Assembly: GCA_023231475.1 (NCBI GenBank) | Contig: JALJEE010000748.1 | Span: 1-64,000 of the forward strand | DNA length: 64,000 bases | Source of the DNA: Seison nebaliae | Taxonomy: Eukaryota; Rotifera; Pararotatoria; Seisonacea; Seisonidae | Direction of reading: 5' to 3' | Shown: positions 50,101-61,805 of the stretch, piece after piece | Position numbering within the stretch: the stretch's first letter is position 1 | How the letters are laid out: each line of letters begins with the position of its first letter | The notes under the pieces: model-generated | What the model saw: only the letters and a program-made list of their open reading frames with translations | Told to the model about the DNA's origin: nothing | Databases searched by the model: none | Position numbers and translations under genes: made by a program

Positions 50101-53100
50101 ATTAGATCAACAGAATGATGGAAAGAAGAAGAATCGAAAAGTGTATCAATCAAGATTATCGGAAAGTGAATTGGATGTTGATGGTGAGACAGCAATAGAA
50201 ACATATCGTCGTTTATTCTTGACGGGATATCGAGGAGAGAAATTAATTGAAGAATATTATGAGAATTTGACAACGATTTGGACACAAATTCGAGACAATA
50301 ATGAGAATAGTCGAGGAAATGATGATGATTTCGATGAAGATGATGATAGTGTTCACATCGAATATAAAGATTTATATGAGATCATTTTCCGTCAACTTCA
50401 TCATTTTCCCATCAATATGACTCTCTTCAATTTTCAATTACATACGATGCCGAAACAATTTGAAAGGAAGAAAATAAATTCGTTACAATTAGCACAAGAT
50501 ACTTTGCCTTCTTGTATTTTCACTTCCATTACATTGGAAGGATTGACATGTATTCTCGTTCCACTTCTTCTAAATGATCGTGATTTGACACAAATGCGAT
50601 TTCTCCGTTTACTTCAAAATATTTCTGATCATAAAGCAACTCATGATTGGATTGTTTCATCATTATTATCGATAATAGAAATGGCTCATTTCAAATATCC
50701 GTTAAACGATTTTTGTGTTTCTGAAGAGAAATCGAAAATTGTCATTCGATCATCAACACGTCGAAAGAATCAGAAAGATTGTTTTATCATTTATTCTCCT
50801 GCATGGCTCAATTATCGAGTACCGATGTCATTAGGAGAAAGAACATCAGTATTGAATTTCCATCGGAAATATAATTTAGAACAGAAGAAACCATACGGTT
50901 CCATAAGAATCGCTTTCAATCCGATTGTTGCTCCAAAAATTGTAAAATCAGTAATGAAATGTCTTTATTGGTTACATGAATATTCGCCCGCCAGTGTCTG
51001 GCGACATTTACCAGATTATTCGGTAGCGAAGAATATTGGAGAGAATGCGAAAAAGAAATTATTACCAATCTCTTCATCGATGAATCATCAATTGACATTT
51101 TGGGATTTCATCATTCGATTTGAAATGGAAAATGGCAATTTCGTCGGTCCACCACCAACCGTCATAGAAGATTTGACAGAATCGATAGATGAAGAAATGA
51201 AAATGGATGAATCAATTACGATGATTTCGAACGATATAAAATCATCCGATAATAATAATGGAGATGATACGATCATTTCAACAACATCAGAAATATCTTC
51301 GAGACAATTCATATTGAAAAATCGAAATAATAAAGAAATCGTATTAACGGTTCATGATGAGACGCCTCGATCATTGACAAAAATCAATCCAGCAAATCAT
51401 CATCTTCATCGTACACGTCACAAAATGAAACGTCCGTCAACAACAACAAAAAAACAACTTCGATCATCTTTCCCACATCATACTCAATCGTTAATGGTCA
51501 TACCAGAAAAGGGAAAGAATCAGATGATGGAAATTCCACGAATTCAAATGACTCATCATGACAATCAATCGATACCATCAATAATATCATTAGATTTCCT
51601 CATTTTATTAGAAATGATTCAAATGAGAATTTCAAATCCGATTTTTATTAAACCATCTGATTTTCATTTTTATTCTCTTCCCAAATCTATCGAAACGGAT
51701 CGATCACTCCAAAATGGTTTTTTCGATTATCGATTAATTCAATCAGATGCCACATGTGCTAAAGACGATTATCATACGTTATTGAATATTGATAGTGCGA
51801 TGAAATATTTAACGGAAAATAAATGGAAATCTCGAAATAATTTCCATCATATTCTCATTTATCGATTATTTTCCATGTTACAATTGGACGCAGTTCGTAC
51901 CAGTAAAGATGTTCTCGATTTATTAATCGAATTAATTTCATTAATATCATTCGAAATTGGTGAACAAAGACCAATGCCAACAGGAATTGAAGCGTATCGA
52001 GGAAATGTCATTCAATCGATAAAATCGGCCGATTATATTGAAATAATTCCAAGAATTTGGCAAGGATTCTATCAACAAATTCTCAATCCGGATGAACCAT
52101 ATAATACCAATGTTCCATTTGGTTATAAGAAGGAAATAGAATTGATTGTGAATGTTTTGAAAGGAATCGATACATTCGAAGAATACGATGAAGATTATGT
52201 CATTGGTGATTTGAATAAGAGAGCGATCGTTTTATTTAGTATGTTGATCGAACCTAAATTTATGTTTCCTGCACAAAAACCATCAATTCAAGATTATGAT
52301 TTATTACAATTATTATTGAATCGAATTGTTCGACCGACTCATTCGATTAATGAGAAGAATTTGAAGACACTCGAATTATTTTATTCGATGAATCATTTGA
52401 CAGATATCGAAATTTCGAGAGATATCTTCTCTTGGCTTTATGCTTTCCTTCGCGAACATCTCTACATTCTCCCACCACAACAATTGGAGAGATGGATCGA
52501 AGTCACCACTCAACGATTAACATCGAACGACGGTTTATCCTTCGTTCTCCATACAACATTCGCTTTCGCTCAATATAATTATCCGACGGCGAGATTAATT
52601 TTGAATATTTTAGAAAAAGAATTCCTCAAAGTGGCGATCGGTTTAACGAAAGAAGTTCGTCAATTAACCAACGAAATGAAATCATATCGAGCCAAATTAA
52701 ATGCGACGACTGAAGGACATGATAAATCAGCAGCTGGTCCCGGTCCATCCACTGATGATAAGAAAAAGAAGAAAAAGAAGAAACATGTCAATTTGGATAA
52801 TTCGAATCAATTAAATAAGAAACATATTGGAAATGTCGTTCTTGATGATACAGGACGTCCAATTATCATAAGTAAATCTGATGTTGTCTCTCAAACTTTA
52901 GATGTGAATTTGAAGACGATTCGACATTTCTCTCAACGTACCTCACAACAAGTCTTCTTCGCCAAAATGTTAGAAGCGATTTCCGTTTTACGGAAATATG
53001 TCGATGGAATTAAAACGCCATTTACTCTCATCCATATCACATCGAAACGAATGAGTGTTCTCACTGTGATTATTCGACAAGTTTTCGAATTACTCTCTCA

Positions 53101-54876
53101 ACAAACATTCAATGATGAGAATGAAAGATGTAAAAATTTCCTAATGGTAATTGATGATATTCATCGAATACTTTTCAGATATTTTATTCGATTGAGAAAT
53201 GCACAATTCCAAGAGAAATTCATTACGAAAAAACAGAAAACAGAAAAAGAATTGATGAAAGATGAATCGATTGATATTGATGGTAATTCATCATTAGATG
53301 AAACTTTTGGTTTTTTACCAACATATTTATATTCAGATACGAATATTCCTATTCAATTACCGAATGATAATGATCAAAATAAATATCTTCGATTGACGTT
53401 GAGTTTGAAGGAGTGTATGAATTATAAAATTATGGATGCAGATTATCTTCCACTTTCCTGCAACGGAAAAATGAAAGATAATTATTGTTATTGTTCAATT
53501 CCATTATATCGAACGTCGGAAATGGAGAATTTGTGGAAAGGACTTGATGAATGTCTAACAGAAATGGCTCAATTTAGTTCTGATGTGAATTTAGTTCTCG
53601 TTCTGGAGAAAACTATCAAATCTTTCTTTACCATTCTCTCAACTTATGATTCGTCAGAGGATACGAAACGTTTCAAGAATTTATTTTTTCAAACATTCAA
53701 AGAACGTTCATATGAAGCTGTTTTGAATGAATGGGAGAAAATACGACCACCATCATCATGGTCCGATAATGACTCAACAACAACAACAACAACACAAATA
53801 GATGAAGAACGGTTACGACCTCATTTAACAACAACAGCGAGTACGAATGGAGTGACAACGATTGGTGGAATACGAGGAATACATATACCATTGACTACTA
53901 TGACAACGGCACAAATAGCTCCAATTCCATCAACTGGATTCAAGAATAATAATCGGAATGCGAAGAACGTCCAATTCTCTCATATCAATAATGTAACGAT
54001 GTTGGACGATTTGAAACATTTGTACAAAGTGAAAAAATTGACGAACGAAGAAATTATGAATTATATTAAAAAATATTTTGCGGAACGTCCAAACGTCGCC
54101 AAATATCCTTCACACGAAGTCCAACGAATTGTCCAATTCGGAAAGAAACATCGTGCTCTCATTAATCAACTGATTCGAACATGTGGTGGACGACTTCAAC
54201 GATCAACATTTGCCACTTTCAAAAATTATCCGCATATTCTCGATTTCGATGTTAAACGAGAATATTTCCGTCAAAATCTCGATAAATCTCGAAGAAGACA
54301 ACTTGGAATTCAAGTTCATCGTGAACGTGTATTCGGAGAATCATTCTTAACATTAGCCAATCTACCCCCAGAAAAATGGAAGTCTCAATTCTTCATACAA
54401 TTCTCAGGTGAAGAAGGACAAGACGCTGGTGGATTACTTCGTGATTGGTATCTCGTGATGGCGAAGGAGATCTTCAATCCCAATTATGCGCTCTTCATGT
54501 TAAATCCGAGTGATAAAGTGACATATATGCCACATCCAGCCTCTCATGTCAATGCTGATCATTTGAAATATTTCAAATTTGTCGGTCGATTAATCGCCAA
54601 AGCAATTTTCGATAATAAACATCTCGATTGTCATTTCACTCGAGCATTCTACAAACATATTTTGGGTAAACCCGTCAGGTTTCATTTTTCATTTTTTTTC
54701 TCATCTTTCTTCAATTTCTTTTTTTGATCTTTTTTCAATTTCTTTTTAGTTATACTGATATGGAAAGTGTCGATAATGATTATTATAAAAATTTACAACA
54801 TTTATTAGAGAATCCAATTAACGATATGTATATGGATATCAATTTCACAGTCGATGTTCATCATTTATTTTTTTTC

Positions 54877-54910
<34 letters not shown>

Positions 54911-55607
54911 TTAGATTAATCAATTTGGTGAGACGAAAACCGTTGCGCTGATTCCGAACGGTGAGAATATTATGGTGACGGATGAGAATAAACACATGTT
55001 CGTCAAATTAGTTTGTCAGGAGAAGATGATTGGAGCGATCCGAGACCAAGTACATCATTTCTTAGAAGGTTTTCATTTCTTATTTTCCATTCATTTAAAT
55101 TGGATTCAATATCGACAGGATTTTATGAAATTATTCCAAAGAAAATGATTTCCATATTTAATGAACAAGAATTAGAGTTATTGATTAGTGGATTGCCAAC
55201 GATCGATATCGATGATTTAAAACAGAATACCGTCTATGTCAGATATCGAACAACATCGCCACAAATCGTATGGTTTTGGGAAGTTCTACGGGCCATGGAC
55301 GAACAAGAGAAAGCGAAATTCATTCAATTTGTTACAGGAACATCGAAAGTGCCATTACAAGGATTCGCTCTCCTCGAGGGAATGAGTGGAATTCAAAAAT
55401 TCCAAATTCATCGAGATAAACAATCAACCGATCATTTACCATCAGCACATACATGGTTATTATTTTAATTTTAATCCTTTTTATTTAATTTATAATATTT
55501 TCTTCAGTTTCAATCAACTCGATCTTCCCGAATATGAAACAAAAGAGAAGTTAAAGAAGATGTTGTTGATCGCAATCAATGAAACTGTCGGATTTGGTCT
55601 AGCCTAA
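29330..55607 (+). CDS. HUWE1: HUWE1-type giant HECT E3 ubiquitin ligase
   Basis: Exons 29330-38507, 41879-48275, 48325-48581, 48663-54678, 54750-54855, 54915-55068, 55119-55455 and 55508-55607 join in frame to 7,514 residues, against about 4,374 in human. The N-terminus matches HUWE1 DUF908/DUF913 ([37 protein letters not shown]). Exon 2 carries the long acidic tract, poly-Asn runs and ubiquitin-binding motifs ([10 protein letters not shown] near 46815; NDFLMALP near 47045). A third is in exon 3 ([13 protein letters not shown] near 48410). The C-terminus is a full HECT domain ([61 protein letters not shown]) with catalytic Cys in HTCFNQLDLP, ending GFGLA as in human. UBA and WWE domains were not recognised. 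HUWE1 ubiquitinates many nuclear and cytosolic substrates. The first intron holds a TRIM gene on the other strand. Confidence 0.93.
38875..38880 (-). promoter_or_regulatory. Poly(A) signal AATAAA of the nested TRIM gene
   Basis: Minus-strand AATAAA 37 nt past the TRIM stop at 38917, inside the HUWE1 intron, about 370 nt from the HUWE1 donor. Confidence 0.55.
38917..40950 (-). CDS. TRIM (RING/B-box/coiled-coil) E3 ligase, nested in a HUWE1 intron
   Basis: A single-exon frame of 677 residues from ATG 40950. A C3HC4 RING lies at about residues 22-80 ([26 protein letters not shown]). Two B-boxes follow ([10 protein letters not shown]...[26 protein letters not shown]...H). A coiled coil spans about 205-340. 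An acidic, Asn-rich low-complexity part comes next. The C-terminal 90 residues ([36 protein letters not shown]) look like one or two blades of an NHL-type propeller, not the usual six. It most resembles the TRIM-NHL group (TRIM2/3/32/71) with a short C-terminus. It should act as a ubiquitin ligase; partners are unknown. It lies wholly in HUWE1 intron 1 on the opposite strand and has no introns of its own. Confidence 0.88.
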   Translation of the reverse strand: MTANHPINIRSLTQEISDEFLTCKICLERYKDPKALSCLHSFCGVCILEHLQNGIYSNSRKSFNSSYKFGGKDFSCPLCRQKTKIPLSGVNALPDNFVIKNLTEMIRKGEERRSTVPKSFCDICRQTKKIDNLATCKCVDCNKLMCEQCSQQHRSLRITATHTFYELNMESVATCSIHPSENVRFFCERCDECVCVICTFTQHSDHELLDFHEGVKQHRSTLMAALNSGRKEMDELNNYLMVMKDCQLHMLQTENKIHESASQYVKIIRESETAVIEQLHKYYGEDGNSIIRKKELVERHLEELKQTCSLAHLAVENYDVELLLLKKKILEKFDIMSNNSLWNELKESNMNTGFQFHLTFLSNSIEFGRLSPCSSNDDRTNLSKPIDKISLISLPPTNNQGKKERRRPRQWHQLHNDDNDDGNDDDGNGDENELTPTRVDSNRIEEVKKEMKDRATNYERGTQLYRWRMIHNFILEKESQTDIRMIHDLVKSSTITSSMSRKEQQKEFDVSTQTKQIQQVDECEQVDDHNLYLESASIASSLNLSTLTLDKNNNNNNNNHDEQRKRHAHFADVDLVQQFDRSLSKESDRTNDNMDNNISDMSCGVAMLNSEDVIVIDPDAAAVSILTLSGEVKYAITPQPTPTNYKQGYKRVNINTPQGLLFFGLIDSKESIKRFEC
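40951..41878. other. Rest of HUWE1 intron 1; promoter region of the nested TRIM gene
   Basis: Holds several simple repeats: (TG)n at about 41038-41056, (GTT)n at 41228-41249, (TG)n at 41609-41629 and (TTG)n at 41816-41838, then a T-rich tract before the acceptor at 41877-41878. It must contain the TRIM promoter. No exon is seen. Confidence 0.55.
42062..42116 (+). repeat. (GAT/GAC)n run encoding poly-Asp in HUWE1
   Basis: Trinucleotide run encoding about 14 Asp at the start of exon 2, opening the HUWE1 acidic region. Codons mix GAT and GAC, so it is partly constrained at protein level. Confidence 0.9.
44268..44394 (+). repeat. (AAT)n run encoding poly-Asn in HUWE1
   Basis: Almost pure AAT repeat broken by GGA codons, encoding Asn runs separated by Gly. 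Little codon variation points to recent slippage. Confidence 0.9.
46309..46545 (+). repeat. Two long (AAT/AAC)n poly-Asn tracts in HUWE1
   Basis: The first tract (46309-46413) mixes AAT and AAC; the second (46447-46545) is nearly pure AAT. Together they encode more than 60 Asn, separated by a short acidic linker. The purity of the second tract suggests it is younger and likely variable between individuals. Confidence 0.9.
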
Positions 55608-57288
55608 ACACTCACCATCATTTTTTTAAATAACGTTTTAATATTTCTCTTTTTAATTTTTTTTGCGTCGGTGATATGCACATTCATGCGTCGGAATCCG
55701 TTCGGTGATACATTAGTGACTGACGATGATAATTGTTAAAAATATTTCATTTTATTATTTTTCATTTCATTTTACTCAACATCGAAAGAGTTATGATGAT
55801 GATTGATGGAAATGGCCATCCTCAAAAAAGTTAAACAAATCAAAGAAATGTTTAATGAAAATGATGGAACAGAAAATTTCATTATTTTCTTTTACACTTA
55901 CTCCAATTCTTCATCTTCGATTCAATTCGATTATTACATTTTTCCTACTTTCTTTCGAAATTCATATTTTATTCCATTCTGTCCAAATCTCGTCGTCTTC
56001 CTGATGATATCGTTGGATATATACACATTTATTTCATTCCAATCTTCACAATTTGAAGTTGGTAAGAACTGATATTTCTTTTCCAATTGTGTGATGACGG
56101 AAAGAAGAATAATTATGAAAATTTTTCCATTTTCTATATCGTTCATTCCACTTTATTCGCCTTCAAATTGTTGTCGATGAAATGAAAATGGATTTTAATT
56201 CATTTATCAAATTATCATCTACGAATATTTCGTTCATCAAATAAAATTTTTCTTTATTATCTTCCCATATAATTCTGATTAATACTTCCAAATGAGAATT
56301 TTAATCGATAAATTATTATAAAACTTTCGAGACAAAAGGGGAAAATTTATTAACGATAACATTTATTAATACAATATCTCATTTAAAATCCCATTATTTG
56401 GAAATATTGAAATTATATATTTGAATGGATTATAATATCGATATTGATTGATATCATGTTGATTAGTCAATTTACTTAATAATCATAAATATTAATCATA
56501 TATCTTATCTATATAATCATAATCAGAAATATTTTTGGACAAAATTCCAATTTCGAATCCTCTCACTTCTTTTACTACTTATATTAATGCTTTCCAAGTT
56601 CACTCAATCTTTTCTCATACTATTCGATACTACGATTTACCACGAGATTCCTTCTCGATTTTAAGGATTTCATTTTTTCTTACGATCCGATCACGTAATT
56701 ACTTTTATTATTCACATTAATCAACAAACTTTTATCGACTTGCACCACTCAATATCAACGTAGGTGAAGACTGGAATTTTTTAAATATTTTTTCGAATTT
56801 ATCCCGACAAGAATTTTGCAAAGAATTATTTTGTCAAAATGTCAATTTTTAATAATAAATTATAAAATATGCCGAAATTGATATTATTTCAATTTTTAGA
56901 ATGGCTAGAGTGAATTTTACATGTATTACTTGTTATTTTTAGATGATAAATAATTTAACAAGATTTTATTAAAAGAAAAAATTTTGAAATCAATCATAAT
57001 GAGAATAAACGGAAAAATATGTTCGTTGTTTTGGTTCAATTTGACCATTGATGTTTTTATTTGATATGGATTCCTGTGCCAAATATGGAAATGTATTTCC
57101 GGAGGATTCTGAAGAAGAAAAAGAATGTTAAATAGATCCGACGACCATTAGTATCAGGGTAAATAGCAGAACGAGAGAATTATTTTTAATTGTGACATAA
57201 TAATAATGGAAATGAAACATAATATCAGGTTATGATATTTATAAGAAATAAAAGATGATAAAATAATTGATAAAAAAAAATGAAATTG
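55608..57288. other. Intergenic between convergent HUWE1 and ceramide kinase
   Basis: HUWE1 3' UTR at the left. The plus frame 55803-56072 and others are short and compositionally poor. No gene recognised. A possible alternative last exon of the ceramide kinase lies at about 56990-57113 (minus), see that entry. Confidence 0.45.
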
Positions 57289-58191
57289 TCATAACTTGAG
57301 TTCAATTGATTTCCTACCGTCCACACATTCCCCATCGACATTGTAAGTGGATGTTCGTTGTGGATTTAATGGATAGATGTGGAGACGAGTACATCGTAAC
57401 GGTTTCACATGTCTGCTACTTCTCTATTTTGTATGAATGGAAAAGATGAAGTATTAGTTCTGATAATCATCAACTTCGACCTATTGACACATAAGAATGC
57501 CGATGAATGGGAAGTGACATGTGCATTACTTTTATCTTCATAATTAGTTGAAGAGAATAATGATAAAAATTAATTTATTTTATTCATTCCAATGGAAGAA
57601 GACCTAAAGAATGAATGACGAGAGAGAAGAAAGAGGATGAATGTCAATGAGCGCATGAAACTGGTGGATGGGATGGTGGAAATCCGTTATTCATAATTAA
57701 CAATTTCGTTCAACTAACCAAATGATACGCATTCCTTGAACAACGTATCAAATAGAGCAGATGTTGAATAAATGAACATCGTTCCAACAATGTCACATCG
57801 AATGTTCCGTCACCTAAATGAGATGATGGTGCTAAACCATAACGGCTCTTCTTACACAAACAAGAGATGACATTACAATTTAACATTTGGAAATGATCGC
57901 TCCATTCGATTTCCGATCCTTTCCTCGCTCCATCAACCAATTCCAACGATTTGACCTTACACTTTTCGCATCTGCTCATTATAATAAAGAAACGAAAAGT
58001 TTGATAAGATAATCAAATTTGAAAAGAAAAGAATTTTCAGTTCGCAACAAACTGATTAGAATTGTCACTTCAATCTGTAAATGACCATCGTCTTTCACAT
58101 ATCTTCCTCGACTACTATCGGAAAATTGGAGAATGAATAGATAGAAAGGATAGATATGGAAATCGCTGCAATATCGACGAAGAAACATGTT
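57289..58191 (-). pseudogene. CERK: Ceramide kinase C-terminal portion, probably truncated or decayed
   Basis: The exon about 57971-57719 (minus) encodes NVISCLCKKSRYGLAPSSHL and GDGTFDVTLLERC. These match the CERK C-terminal motif (CxCxxSxxGLxPxxHLGDG), a Ca2+/calmodulin-type diacylglycerol-kinase family member that phosphorylates ceramide. The exon 57423-57289 continues in phase with CTRLHIYPL and DGECVDGRKSIELKL, like human DGEVLHSPAIEVRVH. Upstream, FLRRYCSDFHIYP (58185-58147) resembles TFLSHHCYEGTVSFLP. Further up, YYYDIREG and EKRWLLC (about 58360-58410) resemble the next segment but lie in different frames with stops. The nucleotide-binding catalytic motifs (GGDG type) are not found anywhere up to the right edge. 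I could not join the exons above 57971. A truncated pseudogene is likeliest; a divergent intact gene with far exons is possible. Confidence 0.6.
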
Positions 58192-61100
58192 ATTCTTTTA
58201 AAAGAACATAAAAATTTACTGAGAATACTCATCAAACTGATGATATAGTTATTAGTTATTAAAAAGTGTTTTAAGATACTCCTCTTTCTAACTCATTCTA
58301 ACTCGATTAACAACAATCTTTATCTTGTAAGATGTTTCATTTAAAATTCTTCAACACAATAACCATCTTTTCTCAATAGCCTTCTCTAATATCATAATAA
58401 TATTTATAAATACCTTATGTTCTCTAATATTTCGTATATAAATCGAATACGTAAAAGAAATTCATTATGTTTTAGTGAACTTAATTGCATCTACTAATAT
58501 TTCTCTCATACCTTTCATTCATCTTCATTCAATTTCAATGGAAAATTTGTGTGGGAGGAAAAATTTTTGATTCAATCCCAAATTGGACAAATTTCGATTT
58601 TTAGGTAATTTTTAAAAGTTATAAAACAGTGATCGATGGATTAATTAATAATTATTTGGACAATATGTTCATGAATGAAAGGAATGACAGACGATTAATG
58701 TTCACTTTCTACTTCCATGATTTTTCTGGTATTGATTTTGATGGTGGAGAAATATTTATGAGATTAATGAAACGAATGGTTATTTTTGATAAATTATCAA
58801 AAAATTTTTGTTGATTGAGAAAGAATAGTTTTTATGGGATATGTCATCACAATTATAAGTTTCACCTAAGTTGATTGGGAAGAAAAAAAATTTGGAAATC
58901 ATGACCAAATCCGAAAGAATTCTCTTTTATAATGAAATGTTCTTCATTATTTACAAACTTTCTTTCCAATAAGATATCGATTTTGGGAAAGGACAGGAAA
59001 AATATGATTTCTTTGTCAATTGGAAGATTATCATTCTCTGTTTGTGAATCTTCTTCGAAACGACTTGAATATGTCTAGTTATGAAATATATGGAGAGGTA
59101 TTATGAGGGGGAGAATGGTGGAAGTTCTTTTCTCAATAAAACATTTTCTTCCGACATTCATGAGAACGATAGAAGAATGGAATATAATCTGTACCAAAAA
59201 TCTAATATTTGTACATCTGAAAACTAACTAATAATACTTCAATTATTTATACACTCCAACAAATTTATGACATTATCATTGCTTCATCTACCTGATTACA
59301 TAATCTACTTTTCTCTATTTAGCACCAAAGAAAAAATCGGAAAAGAATTTTTTCCATTCAAAATCAATAAAAATAGGAATATTTGCATATTATCCTCCTC
59401 CCGTATATTTATTAATATTTAAACGATTGCTCATTGACGATCATCATGTAACACGAATTATTTCCGCGTTCAAATCTAGTTGAATCATTTCACGACCAAA
59501 CTAAAGAAGAAATATGAATACTTTCACAAAGCATGTCAACTTACCATTTTCAAATTAGCAAATGTGAGAAAAATGGATAAGTCCGTCCAGTATATTCATT
59601 GTTCCAATTTCACCGACAGAATGTCTAATAATCAATGTGTCGGTTTTTAGGGAATGTATGGAATTAATCGTTAATTATATTGAATTTAATTTCATTAATT
59701 TCGATTATTAAAGAAATTACGTCATGATGGAAAGTGCATTACAATCTAAAATAAATTTTTTAATAAGAATTTAAATTTCCTCCTTTTTATTTCTGTAAAT
59801 AATCTCCAGGAGTTAATTGGATAATTCTAATGAATTTTCTATTAGACCTGATTTAAATTTAAGTTGAATGAAATCGATTTTTTTTGAGAAAATCTTATCA
59901 GAGAGTTCTGGAAAGGAAAAATATGAAGAATTAGCATTTAATTAAGTAATACTTCCTTCTTTCACAATTTAAGTTTTGACAGGAATGATTCATGATTATG
60001 AATAATTCTTTCGTATTATCTAATAATCGACTAAAATATTTCAGGATAATGAAACGTTTTGGAAGCATGGTGGAAAAATTGAGGGAGAATACTTCGTCGC
60101 ATTATGAGAAGAAAGATGTATATGCGTAAACATGCGTCGAACATATTATAAAAAACAAAGTTTTCTAAAAAAATTTATTCTTTTTTTCGAAACTATCTTT
60201 TTTTTATTCCGACTCAAGTTTTCTCCTCTCAATCGTTTTCGTATTTTCTTTTTTGGAAATAATTGTTTATTTAAAAAATGTTATCTATATAATCCGTCGC
60301 TAAAATTGTCTTACAAGAATTTTCGCGATTAAAGAAAAATAAAATTTTTCATTGACTAGAATTTAAGAGGTAAATAGAATAATTTCTTTAAATTCTCTGT
60401 AAGAATATCTTCGTGTTTGGAAAGCGGGAAAAGGAGGAAAAAGTAAAGTGGAGAAACACAATAATTACATAACAATAGAAGTAGGAGACATGAGTGGACA
60501 AGTCGGAAAGCGGAATCATATATCGTGCTCCGACGAAATATGAGGAGAATGCAAACGAAAAAAAATGATAAGAATTCTGTTTCACGTTCAATCGATAAAT
60601 GAGAAAAATGTTTTCATAATTTATTTCTTCACACACGACGGGAAAAAGCGTCATAATGATGATTGATAATTATGTTGATCGAACATTTCTCGCAATTAAT
60701 TCTCGTATTTGATAAACGACAATTTGTCGAACATAAGTGGTTCGGAATTGAGATATTTATTTATATATAGATATATAAATCGTAGTATATGATTGATGAA
60801 TCATATTCTCGTCAAAATGGATCGTCATTTAAAGTGATGAATTTATGAGGAATTGTGCTGAGATATCTGTCTGTCTGAGTTAATAGCTAAGATAATAGAG
60901 TTAATCTGTATGATTGAGTTAATATTAAATTAGACATTAGTTCTGTCCGTTTGTTCTCGGAAGACGGATATGAATCGTCCATTATGAAAAAAGTTGATGT
61001 CTCTTAATAATTGCGTCATTAATTTCTTAGATAATTATCATTCATTGGAGAGATTTCAAAAAATGAGAGATCTATTCTGCCCAGCCGTTCTTTCCAATTA

Positions 61101-61540
61101 TTACTTATACGAGTGGAAAATTGATGGACTAGAGAATGGTCATTTCCATAAGATGATTCCTAACTAATATTACTAAGGGATATATAATTCCATTGTCACA
61201 TCTTCCAACATTATCGAGAGATGATTGGAAATTGAATAAAATGGAATCGGATCAATCGTCCGAATAATGGAAAAAATGGTTGTTGATATGTTGATCTTTA
61301 TAAAGGAACGTTGTCGATCGAGTAGATTGGATAGGAGAAATGGATTTCCATCAACACTCCGACATATTGCGTTAACGAAATTTCAGAGATTAATTCCCTT
61401 AATCTAATTTTTGGTCATTCAAAAGGTTTTTGATGCAATTTTGACGAAAATTTCTAAGGAATGAAATGGAGAATTGGCGGAAACGTCAACTAAACAAAAC
61501 ATTTTGTCAACATTTAGTTTAGGGGGATATTGAATGTTTA
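58192..61540. other. Long AT-rich region without a supported gene
   Basis: Includes decayed CERK-like bits near 58.4 kb. A 61-codon plus frame at 58629-58814 (RRLMFTFYFHDFSGIDFDGG) looks protein-like but has no recognised family and could be a lone exon. Nothing else is supported. Confidence 0.35.
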
Positions 61541-61805
61541 GTGGGAAGAATGGTTAAGGTTGGCAGACATTCTCAGCAGGAGAATTGTTGGCAGGTGGTG
61601 ATGGAACAGTTTGATGGTGACTTGGAGGGTAATAAATTGGAGAAATCATGTAGACAATATGAGAGGTTCATTAGTTGGAGGAAGTGGAGAATTATTAAGA
61701 GAATCGATGTGTCCGGGAAGAATTTTTGGGGATGGAGAAAGAGATATAGTGGAGAATGGGAAACGGAGATTAATTGTCATGAATGTTATGAATGATGAAA
61801 GATAA
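61541..61805 (+). other. GC-richer patch with overlapping open frames, possible decayed exon
   Basis: Two plus frames overlap (61541-61795 and 61611-61805). The second reads SLVGGSGELLRESMCPGRIF, then GDGERDIVENGKRRLIVMNV, which looks like real protein. The first frame upstream has LLAGGDG in a third frame. Frames change within 100 nt, as in a decayed gene. No family is recognised. Confidence 0.25.

Noticed and set aside
57000-57113. Alternative last exon of ceramide kinase (ESSGNTFPYLAQES...)
   Set aside because: It can be spliced from 57309, but the unspliced reading DGECVDGRKSIELKL matches the family better.
58629-58814. 61-codon plus frame as a gene
   Set aside because: Protein-like but with no recognised family, start context or neighbouring exon; left inside the region entry.
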